Assembly: GCA_964059195.1 (NCBI GenBank)
Contig: CAXKWD010000008.1
Location: forward strand, 41,593,502-41,657,501
Length of the DNA stretch: 64,000 bases
Reading direction: 5' to 3'
Origin: Ectobius pallidus
Lineage: Eukaryota > Arthropoda > Insecta > Blattodea > Ectobiidae
The notes under the pieces are model-generated. The model was given only the letters and a program-made list of their open reading frames with translations, ran no database searches and was not told the origin of the DNA. Every line of letters starts with the position of its first letter. The first letter of the stretch is position 1. Made by a program: the position numbers and the translations under genes. Shown here piece after piece: positions 56,042 to 64,000 of this stretch.

Positions 56042-57016
56042 TTAAAAAACTGACTAGGATTTAGAGGTTCACTGTTACTTATGATTATTTTCAAAGTGTG
56101 CACATTTAAAGTGAGACTTTTGGAAAAAATCAGGTACAAGCAATCTTTATAACAGCCTACATCTGATGTAGCCATCTGTAGCTTCATGTCATGTCAGGCC
56201 TCCTCGGTAACAAGTTTGACACACCTCTCAACTGCATGAGTGTCACGGAAACTTTATGATGTCTCCGATGGGGTTATTGCAGATTGATGAGTGATTGAAT
56301 ATCATCATCACATACATCCCACAGCACTGGAGGAGGCTACAATGGCAAGTATTACAGTTAATAATTTCAGTGTAAATCAGTAGCTTCAAAGTTTGTCTTA
56401 TATTTCATGAAATTTCTAATAGGTTTCCCTTTAGAGGTGGATTGTCTTCCTTTTCAATTACTCCTACATTCAAGCTCTCGAACTTCATCAATTAACATAG
56501 ACAACAGTAAATTTTTCGAGTGCGGAAATAATGCATTGTGATCAATGACTGGATTAACAACTTGAAGTTACCTGTCAAATAAATACCATGATGATTGAAT
56601 TGCAATAAAAACATGTTTAGAGTCGCCACTAAAATATTTGCTCTTTTCTTTTTTTTTAATCTTGAACCAAACAGGCATGTAAGATGGAAGGCTTAAATAT
56701 TTGTTTCAAGTTCTTAGAAGGGTAGGACAATCTTATGTACAACATAAGTACTTTATTGGTCGCAGTTAGCAACTAAACTGTAATAGAGGACAAGAATCTT
56801 GAATTGACAAATCCTCTGGACAGTGTCCAGACATTATTGCTTATTATACCACTTGTGGTATATGCTGGAAAAAATGTAATTGATCGCAATGTATTATTCC
56901 CCACTTAGAAAATTTCCTATTGGCTATGTTAATAAAATTAATGAAAGAGCACATTCGAGAGCTTGGATATAGGAGAATTTAAAAAGGAAGGCAATCCACC
57001 TCTAAAGGGAAACCTA

Positions 57017-57522
57017 ACGTATTGGCCCGAATATAAGATGTTTTTTCCCTGAAAATGTGCTTTTAAAAACGATACTCATCTTATACGCGCAGCCTAAGAC
57101 ACAACAACTCTCCATTCACGAATGCAGCTGTGCACGTGTGTAGCGGGTATCCCCATGCAAATGGCGTGCATCCGACCCAAGGTCAAAGTCGCGCGGAAAT
57201 TACCAAATTTTACCGAACTTTATTGTTCCCGAATTCGTGCTCCTTGTACTGCTGTGTACTGCACTGCTTGGCATCTCTATTCTCTATGCATAATGCTTTG
57301 TTTGACCACCATCATGGCAGACCATGTGGAAAAGAAAGCATCTTCATTGTCTCAATGCGTAAATAAAGGCGAGAAGAAGAAGTTACGACATGAACTTCAA
57401 ACTTCTGTTTTATGTGAAGCAAAATGTACTAATAAGCTATTTCATTTATTTTTTCGTAACTACCCTTCAAAAATTCAGGGTCGTCTTATATTCGAGGTTG
57501 TCTTATTTTCGGGCCAATACGG
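57017..57522. mobile_element. 506-bp pogo-like MITE inserted in the foldback arm
   Basis: The ends are ACGTATTGGCCCGAATATAA and the complement of CCGTATTGGCCCGAAAATAA, with TA on both sides. The mirrored left arm shows the empty site AAACCTATTAG. The plus-strand ATG at 57314 (MADHVEKKASSLSQCVN) may be the start of a deleted transposase gene; the longer frame at 57122-57748 runs through both element ends and is not a gene. Confidence 0.88.
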
Positions 57523-58489
57523 TATTACAAATTTCGTGAAACCCAAGACAAACTTTCAAGTTACCGTTTACACTGAAATTATTGACTACAATACTTGCCC
57601 GTTGTATCCAACTTCAATGCTACAAAAAGTATGTGATGCTATTTCATCATTCATCAATCTGACAATAAGCCCACCAGAGATATCAAAAAGTTTTTGTGAC
57701 ACTCAGGCAGTTGAGAGATGTGTCAAACTTGTTACCGTGGAGACCTGACTAAAGCATGTGGACATGAAGCTAGAGATGGCTATATCAGATCTAGGCTGTT
57801 ATAAAGATTGCTTGTACCTGATTTCTTCCAAAAGTCTAACTTTAAACATGTACACTTTAAAAGAATCATAAATAACAGGGAACCTCGGAATCCTAGTCAA
57901 TTTTTATAAATACTTAAAAATGTAATGTAAATAACACACCCCTACTTTGGACGATTAGTTGGGTGGATTGTGGGTAGAACTTGACTTATGCCACCTCATC
58001 ACCATGAGCCTGGGTTGTTTTGATCTGACAAAACGAGCAAATAACTGCACAATGAAACATGTGAATTGTTCTTTAAATTCTCATTTTTCGGACACGTTGC
58101 ATGAATGGAAAACATTAAAATATTAATGATATTCATTTAGCTTTATTGAACCATAAAATGTGCATAAGTAACATAATGACAAGTAAGTAGTAATAAAAAT
58201 TATGAAAAATGCTCAAATTTGTCAATTTTAATAAACTTTTAAGTGCAATTGGAAGATGTCAACATATTTTTAATTTTTTAAACCCATTTTTATTCCACTT
58301 ATAGGAGGCAAGTTTTCCACACTATAGCGATTAAAAAAAAAGGATTATTTTTTACCAACCATAGTGAACATGCTTAAGTTAGTAAATAAATAGAATCCCA
58401 CTTATTCAAGGCCATAACAGAACAGCTAACAACATTTTTTGTCTGATTCTAGCACATTGTTTTAAATTATTTAAGTAAATTTGAAAACA

Positions 58490-59327
58490 AGTAAAGGTCT
58501 TTTACAGGGTTGTCCTATGTCTACAATTTTGTTTAAAATATATTTAGAAATATGCCTGAAAGAATGGATAATGAAATAAGGGAAAATGGGAAACCAGTTA
58601 GATGAGGAAAAGTTCTTACATAATTTGCTGTTTGCTGGTGACCAGGTGGTCGTGGTTCAGGATGGAGAAGATGCAAATTATATGTGTAGAAAACTAAATG
58701 AAGTTTATAAGAAATGGGTATTACAAATAAATTACAATAAAACAGAATATTTAACCAATAACACTGATGATTTATATATAGATGGAAAGAATATTAAAAA
58801 AGTGCAAGATTTTTGCTATTTAGGATCCATACTTGAATTAGACGGAACATCAAATAAAGAAATACAGAAAAGGATCACTAACGGGAGAAAAGTTATAGGA
58901 ATGCTAAATTCGATATTGTGGAATAAAAATATAAATAACAAAACTAAAACAATAATTTTTAAAACAATTTCCAAAGTATAGTATTATATGGGGCAGAGAC
59001 ATGGACAGTCAATCCACACCATAACAGAAAACTAATTGCTACAGAAATGGATTTTTGGAGAAGAGCTGCAAGAAAATGAAGAATAGAAAGAATTCGAAAT
59101 TCAGAAATAAGGAAGATAATGAAAGGAGAGGAAACAATTTTAACAACAATAGACAAAAAAAGACTAAATTGGTATGGACATCTGCAAAGAATGCCGGAGA
59201 ATAGGATCCCAAAAGCTATAATGAATTGGCAACCAGAGGGGAGAAGGAAAAAGGGAAGACCTGCTAGAAAATGGGATCATTACATTTGAGACTCCTTACA
59301 AAATTTTCAGTTAAACCCAGAAGATGC
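58490..59327 (+). pseudogene. LINE reverse transcriptase fragment
   Basis: Begins in KGLLQGCPMSTILFKIYLE, the GLRQGCPLSP block. The next frame (58586-58981) has LHNLLFAGDQVVVVQDGEDA, where the FADD active site has become FAGD, and then YNKTEYLTNN and FCYLGSILELDGTSNKEIQK. Downstream, in several frames, come LLYGAETWTVNPHHNRKL, LNWYGHLQRMPENRIPKAIM and a GRRKKGRPARKWDH tail. The order matches the C-terminal half of a LINE pol protein. The altered catalytic aspartate, frameshifts and 5' truncation make it dead. The solo LTR interrupts its very end and the LINE resumes for about 20 bases after 60000. Confidence 0.85.
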
Positions 59328-59996
59328 TGTTGTATTGCGGTGTCGACTTTTCTCCTTTCGGAGAGTTGTCTCCGCCGTTTCTACGCCAATGTGTGAGCCT
59401 ACTCTGTTTTTACTTAGCTGTTGTTGATATGTAGAGATGAGATGTTAGCCTCTTGAAGATCTTGGAGTAGTTAACTCACACATGTTAATTCGTGGGTTTA
59501 TCTCCTTAGAGATAAGTGAAAAGTGAAGACCACAGATGAGAAAAGATGTTTATTCATAAATAAAGACACTAAGGCTACGTTATGTTGCTACAATCGTTGA
59601 CCCAAGACAAATCCGACAATTATACACTATTCTTAGTATTTATAACCTCTTCAAGGGGAGGAGCTCACTCCTCTTATTATAATTATTATAAGTGATTTTA
59701 GTAAGAATCTGTGCTGACTTGGAATTAGCTATTATAATTATTATAGGCGAGGCAGAGCCCGCTCAGCATTTTGTACATATGGTTATTCCTGTTTCAGCAC
59801 TCTGTTGGTTGTTGAACTTGATTACTCAGCAATCTGGCTTATTGTTTCTGCTCAATTTTGCTTCCTTATTTCGAAACAGTACAGAGTAATGACTTTAATA
59901 CTAACATCTCTTCCTGGTTTTAGTTCATTGCCTTTTCTATAATGAAATTTCACAACAGCCTTCTTATTTTCTAAATATATTAAAAATTACACGACA
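59328..59996. repeat. solo LTR, 669 bp, target duplication ATGC
   Basis: TGTTGTATTGCGG...TTACACGACA, flanked by ATGC at 59324-59327 and 59997-60000. The LINE sequence reads continuously across when one ATGC and the LTR are removed (NPEDAMQWTGI). Strand cannot be told with certainty. It is probably left by recombination between the LTRs of a full element. Confidence 0.85.
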
Positions 59997-60020
59997 ATGC
60001 AATGGACAGGGATAAGTAGT

Positions 60021-60583
60021 ACCATGCAACACAATGAACATTCTTTGGAAATATGTTAATTTTATTAAAATATGTAAAAATTTGGGTTAAATGTATTCTA
60101 AAATTTGGTTACAAATTAATGAACTTTTATACAAATGTTATTGAAATAGAGTTGTTGTGTTGGTGGAGTTTAACCTGAGAAATGAGGAAATCACTCAATA
60201 AATAAATAAAAATAAATTTGAAAAAATAAAATAGTATACTGAGTCCTAACAGGCAATCTCCAAAGGGGTGGTTAAAAAGAAAAATTTCACAAGGCAAAAA
60301 GCCTGATTGCTATACCCCATTTTTGGAACAAACTTTGATTCACTTTTAAGAGAAGTTATGACATAATTTTTCAAAATCTACATGATTAGCCAATTTTTAT
60401 GACATTTTTTATATACATCATTACATACACCACTCTTATATTATGCTAACCAAATATCATGGAGGGTCTTGGAATTGTGTAGCATATAATTCGGTTAGTT
60501 TTTGTTTCCAAGGTAGGTCAAACAATGTGTGTTTTACGATTGTTTTTACAGTCAATAAAGTATAAATGAGTTTTGCAGTAAAG
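60021..60583. other. intergenic or intronic sequence, nothing recognised
   Basis: AT-rich sequence with no recognisable structure. Confidence 0.35.
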
Positions 60584-61463
60584 TATTATTCGCACACTTT
60601 TTCTTGAGCTCAACACTCCATAATGCTGAAAACCGTCCATATAAGAAGGCCTCGCTCGAAAAAATGAAGAACGCGACCCATCCCCAGTATTGCCATACCA
60701 AAAAACTTCCCGTTGAGGCATTCTTGAGCTACCGTCAATTTTTTTTTATTTGTTTACATCATATTATTCTGAAAATGACAGAATAAATCCAGGGATATTA
60801 GAAGAACAGTACTGGTGTTGTGGAAATGGTCGATATAAGTGACAACGAAGTTAAAAATAACGATTCTTTAAACCAAGAAGTATCGGAAATCAGCGAAATA
60901 ATGAACCAAATAAATGAAATGAAAAGCAATTTAATGTGTTTTAAGCTGAATCTGTCGTTGGGGAAAATAACAAGTCAAGTTTTATTATTTCGTTGTATTA
61001 ATTGTGTTGTATTAATTTCATACAAACTTTCGCGAAAGGTATTTAGTTAAATTACATCAATTCAGGCATGTGAAAGTGCGTATTCAAGTAGGCCTACATG
61101 TACAATGCTACGACTTTTAAACGATTTTCTATATTCTGAAGACCGGGAGAGAAATTGTCTAAATAGGCGTAAATATATTACTTTATTCATTTCTCCAGCG
61201 ATATATTCTACTATAATATCTGAATCAATATAAAATTTTTAGTTTGGTAGCGAGAGTTGAAAGTGCAACAAATTACAGTTAGTTCCATTGTGTACCAGCA
61301 TAAAACTACACACGTTATATTTTCTGGTAATTGGCAACCCTTCAGAAACAACGTCAATTTCAACTCACCGCCTTCTGCAATAGTCAGTCTCGTATACTGC
61401 ATGCAAAATCAGCTCCCCTCACCCCCGCATTTTTTCGGCTCAAGATAAAGTGTGAGCATAATA
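60584..61463. mobile_element. 880-bp DNA transposon relic, copy 2
   Basis: The ends are TATTATTCGCACACTTTTTC and the complement of TATTATGCTCACACTTTATC; homologous throughout to 31360-32228. It contains a short open frame (60826-61050). Confidence 0.8.
60826..61050 (+). CDS. small uncharacterised ORF within the 880-bp element
   Basis: 75 codons from ATG: MVDISDNEVKNNDSLNQEVS then EISEIMNQINEMKSNLMCFK, a charged, probably coiled-coil segment, followed by a hydrophobic C-terminus. The first ~45 codons align with the broken frame in the other copy (31600-31730), where small deletions shift the frame. It may be the remnant N-terminus of a transposase or a spurious frame. I do not recognise a family. 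Confidence 0.3.
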   Translation: MVDISDNEVKNNDSLNQEVSEISEIMNQINEMKSNLMCFKLNLSLGKITSQVLLFRCINCVVLISYKLSRKVFS

Positions 61464-61794
61464 ATGATCTTGTAATCATAATTTTAGGTCTATTTCCAAT
61501 ATCTGGCGATCATGACAGGACAATATTTAAAAATGGAAAGGGCAGGTAAAGTAAGGAGTGTTACAAAAACGGCATTTTGATTTGATTTGATTTTGTTAAG
61601 TTTTTGAACCACATCAAAATGTGGATATCAACATACATAAATTAAGAGAAAGAATGAAAATGGACAACAGAATTAAGTCGAATAGCAGTATAGTGTATAA
61701 ATTTAGAAAACAACATCAATATTAACTTCAAAAAACTCACTAATAGAATAAAATGGACTATTCGCAAGCCAGTCTCTCAGTCTGTTTTATACAA
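61464..61794. other. spacer, nothing recognised
   Basis: AT-rich; possibly the 5' leader of the BEL/Pao gag that follows. Confidence 0.35.
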
Positions 61795-62710
61795 TGAAAT
61801 AAAAGCAGAGCTGATTCTGCTGAATTGTCACCTATTTTGGAAGCTGAGATAAAGTTCCAGCTAGTAACATTGAAGTTTGAGGAACTTAAAGGTCTAGATG
61901 AAGAGATATTAACGTTGATAACAAAGGCAGATGCAACATAGGAACAGCTGGACGCAGAAAATAATCAAAAGAAGATTACGCCAGCAAGTATTTTAAAGTT
62001 AAGTTTATGCTAGGAAAGAGATAAAGGAATGTGATAACATCAGTGTTATAAGTAGTCAGACTGAAAATAACATTAAAAAAATAAATTATAGTTGCTAAAA
62101 AAGTTATTATTAAAAACTTGAGTACAGTGGATAAACGTTACCTTAACAATCACTATGTTTCAGCCTGTCCACCAGGCCTTCACATTTCACCTGAGGAAGG
62201 CCTGGTGGACAGGCTGAGAAGTAGTGATTGTTACGGTAACGTTTATCCACTGTACTCAACTTTTTAATAATAACTTTTTTAGCAACTTACATCTCAAACG
62301 GCGGAAAGAGTTGGACTTGGGTTGAATTACCTAATATGTTAAAACAAAAGAAAATTTAAACTACCGCAGATTGAGCTTAGGAAATTTAGTGGTGAAGTTA
62401 AGGAGTGGTTAGCATGGTGGGGTCAGTTTTCAAAGATAGATTAAGATAAAAGCATTGACTTGAGTGATAAGTTCCAATATTTAATTCAGTCAACTGTACC
62501 AAACTCTTGTGCTAGAGAAGTAGTAGAAAGCTATCCTCCAAGCACAGAAAATTATTTGAACGCTGTAGAAGATGGGAAAGATGACATGTTTATAGAAGTA
62601 CACATGCATGAACTTCTGCTGCTAGTGTTGCAGAATACACAGGAGGGATCTTCATGTCTCCTTCCAACTTTATATGATAAATTAGAACTAAATCGTTGGC
62701 TCAGATAGAG
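61795..62710 (+). pseudogene. BEL/Pao retrotransposon gag, interrupted
   Basis: The first part encodes a coiled-coil-like LEAEIKFQLVTLKFEELKGL, DEEILTLITKADAT, then a stop. After the snapback insertion (62091-62286) come LPQIELRKFSGEVKEWLAWW-like sequence with stops and frameshifts, then an open frame (62460-62708) with LSDKFQYLIQSTVPNSCARE, VVESYPPSTENYLNAVEDGK and LLLLVLQNTQEGSSCLLPTL. This is the DUF1759-type Gag of BEL/Pao elements, which forms the particle shell. A gap after AVEDGK and several stops make it non-functional. Confidence 0.8.
62091..62286. repeat. snapback repeat with hammerhead-like remnants, inserted in the BEL gag
   Basis: Arms starting GTTGCTAAAAAAGTTATTAT and their complement close on a short centre (CACATTTCACCTGAGGAAGG region). 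The right half has CTGAGGA, a stem AGGCCTG/CAGGCT, then GAGAAG. The left half read on the minus strand has the same stem followed by GAAAC but lacks CTGAGGA. Both look like damaged hammerhead motifs of a Penelope-type 3' end. Confidence 0.7.
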
Positions 62711-63259
62711 GTGGAGCTGAAGTAACTCCCAGCCATTAATATCCAGGACATGTCTTGTGTTGTGTATCCATTCCCAGGTTAATGCCAGGCTCGTCCTGTG
62801 TAATATTCTCCTGGTGGCTAGCGTAGCTTCATAAATCCAGGGGCGATCTCAAAATCTCGACATCTCTATAGGAAGGCTCTGAGAATGGAGGCAGCATTTG
62901 CCTTTGGAACGTCGGAGGAAATCAATCTTCAAACCTGGCTGTCATCCCAAGAAGCCTTCTTTCAAATGCTTCACCAGGAAAACCTCAAATCATATATTGA
63001 AAGCATTGTCCTCTTCATAACAGGTTTAGATGAGTTAAACTGCAGTCCCTCTGAAGATATCTCTATTCCAAGATAATCCTAAAACATTAGTTGTGTGGGT
63101 CCCTTCATAACCAGAGTTGTACAGCGTATGCTCTCACCCCCTTAAATTGAATTTCCTTTCTTTCATTATATCTGATGCTTCTTTCATAAATTTACCAAGC
63201 TCAGCAATGTTGTCAATGCTGGTGACAATTAGCTACATAAAAACCACTCATTAGTTTCA
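62711..63259. other. no firm gene; retroelement-like debris
   Basis: The minus strand has short stretches reminiscent of retroelement coding sequence (about 62740-62880). The plus-strand frame at 62885-63076 (MEAAFAFGTSEEINLQTWLS) has no recognisable relative. Confidence 0.3.
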
Positions 63260-63578
63260 TTATAGTAGAGCTTGAAGCAGTGGCAACATCACCTTCAATC
63301 TGACGGAATTTACTGAATAAAAGATGATTAATAACACCCCTAGCAGGGTGGGACTATATGTCACACCAAATACAACTCTACAATGACGATAAACCTGTAA
63401 TTTTTCTTCACTGTTAAACCAAAGGAAGTGAAGGAAATCCCTATCTGACTTGTGAAGTCTTATCTGTAGGAAGGCTCTTCTTATATCTGCAATGACACCT
63501 ACTGACCTCAGTCGGAACTGTAACAGGTTCTTTGGTATGCAATCAGTTAGATTAAGACCCTTTTGCAAGCACTGATTG
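63260..63578 (-). pseudogene. BEL/Pao reverse transcriptase fragment
   Basis: The minus strand encodes GLNLTDCIPKNLLQFRLRSV, GVIADIRRAFLQIRLHKSDR and DFLHFLWFNSEEKLQVYRHC, with RVVFGVTYSPTLLGVLL after it. IADIRRAFLQI holds the first catalytic aspartate of the BEL/Pao reverse transcriptase and FLWF, VYRHCRVVFG follow in the usual order. The YxDD half is lost; the frame drifts after TLLGVLL. It is in the opposite orientation to the gag at 61795, so it is a separate insertion or a rearranged piece. A hAT end begins exactly where it stops upstream. Confidence 0.75.
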
Positions 63579-63725
63579 CAGTGGCAGCTCCTCGGGGTAG
63601 GCAGGGTAGGCAGAGCCTACCCTCATACATTAAAACCTCACATACGTCTTTTTTTCTTCTTCTTCAAAACGTTTTCCAACTGGCGTTTTGATATACCACA
63701 TAGCATTTAATATTTTATTTCATAA
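63579..63725. mobile_element. terminal fragment of a hAT-type element
   Basis: Starts CAGTGGCAGCTCCTCGGGGT, then a GGTAGGCAGGGTAGGCAGAG block, a familiar hAT terminal motif. The preceding 8 bases ACTGATTG would be the target duplication, but the other end is outside the window or lost. Confidence 0.5.
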
Positions 63726-64000
63726 CTAGCTTAAAAGGCCCGGCGTAGCTCGGGTTTTGTATTTTGTAAATGCGAAAATAACTTATGAAGGACTTTCGAT
63801 TTTCAAACTCGAGGTCTTTAGGGTCTTTATATAGGTATTTAGAATTTGAAATGGGGAAGAACGACTTATCACACACAAACTATTTCCTCAGAAAACGCTA
63901 GATAAGCTACAGCTTATTATAGCTTGTAGCAGATCCCCGCGGCTTCGCCCACAATAATTAATAGGAAGATTATAAATTAAGAGCAAAATAATTAAACTAT
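63726..64000 (-). mobile_element. Helitron 3' end, cut by the window edge
   Basis: The minus strand ends CCCGAGCTACGCCGGGCC, TTTTAAG, CTAG followed by T, with a GC hairpin just before. About 170 bases are homologous to the end of the Helitron at 18358-20325. Confidence 0.7.

Larger units (their letters stand above)
55500..58370. mobile_element. 2.9-kb foldback element, right arm broken by a MITE
   Basis: The left arm (about 55500-56500) and right arm (about 56945-58370) are inverted relatives. Paired blocks include GTTGACATCTTCCAAT, CACAACCCACCCAACC, GAGGTGTGTCAAACTTGTTA-like and AGGTGGATTGTCTTCCTTTT. The arms are diverged, so it is old. The right arm contains a clean later insertion (57017-57522). 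No transposase gene is seen and the exact ends are uncertain. Confidence 0.75.

Noticed and set aside
57122..57748. 208-codon frame
   Set aside because: Runs across both ends of the MITE into the foldback arm, so it cannot be one gene.

Overview
The window is a transposon-rich intronic stretch of an animal genome, most likely an insect with a large genome. The evidence is GT/AG-spliced exons separated by introns of tens of kilobases, and copia, BEL/Pao, Penelope-like, mariner, hAT, Helitron and non-LTR elements. A hemimetabolous insect such as a cockroach is only my impression from the general sequence style. No bacterial features are present.

One host gene runs through the window on the minus strand. 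Three exons (55210-55425, 39412-39668, 2880-3056) have good splice sites and join in phase into a 216-codon stretch of helical-repeat protein. It resembles pentatricopeptide solenoid proteins of the LRPPRC/bicoid stability factor kind, though I recognise the family only tentatively. The two introns are about 36.4 kb and 15.5 kb, and nearly everything else lies inside or beside them.

Layout: 1-1575 is the 5' part of a decayed copia element with LTR and primer-binding site. 3.2-10.5 kb holds MITEs and foldback elements. 10707-15049 is a foldback hAT-type element with an exact 8-bp target duplication, inverted arrays of ~176-bp repeats and a captured protein fragment in its centre. 15.5-18.3 kb is a LINE broken by a MITE, followed by a Helitron (18358-20325). 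22.5-27 kb is a patchwork of transposase, LINE and Penelope fragments. 28103-29009 and ~34.2-34.8 kb are mariner remnants with inverted duplications. 35.3-37.5 kb is a head-to-head palindrome of a Penelope-like element with hammerhead-ribozyme-like ends.

The 15.5-kb intron contains a hAT element (40371-53594, 8-bp duplication). Its transposase gene is uninterrupted in frame except where an 8.4-kb LTR element with 2.86-kb LTRs and no recognisable genes has inserted. The same hAT carries a second insertion: eight 313-bp units, each with a complete tRNA-like gene and a T-run terminator, four in each orientation. 54.4-64 kb holds a MITE, a large foldback element, a LINE with a solo LTR in it, BEL/Pao fragments and a Helitron end.

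The recurring theme is inverted duplication. At least eight separate elements of different classes have been turned into palindromes. All element calls come from reading terminal repeats, target duplications and protein motifs by eye; no alignment or database search was run.
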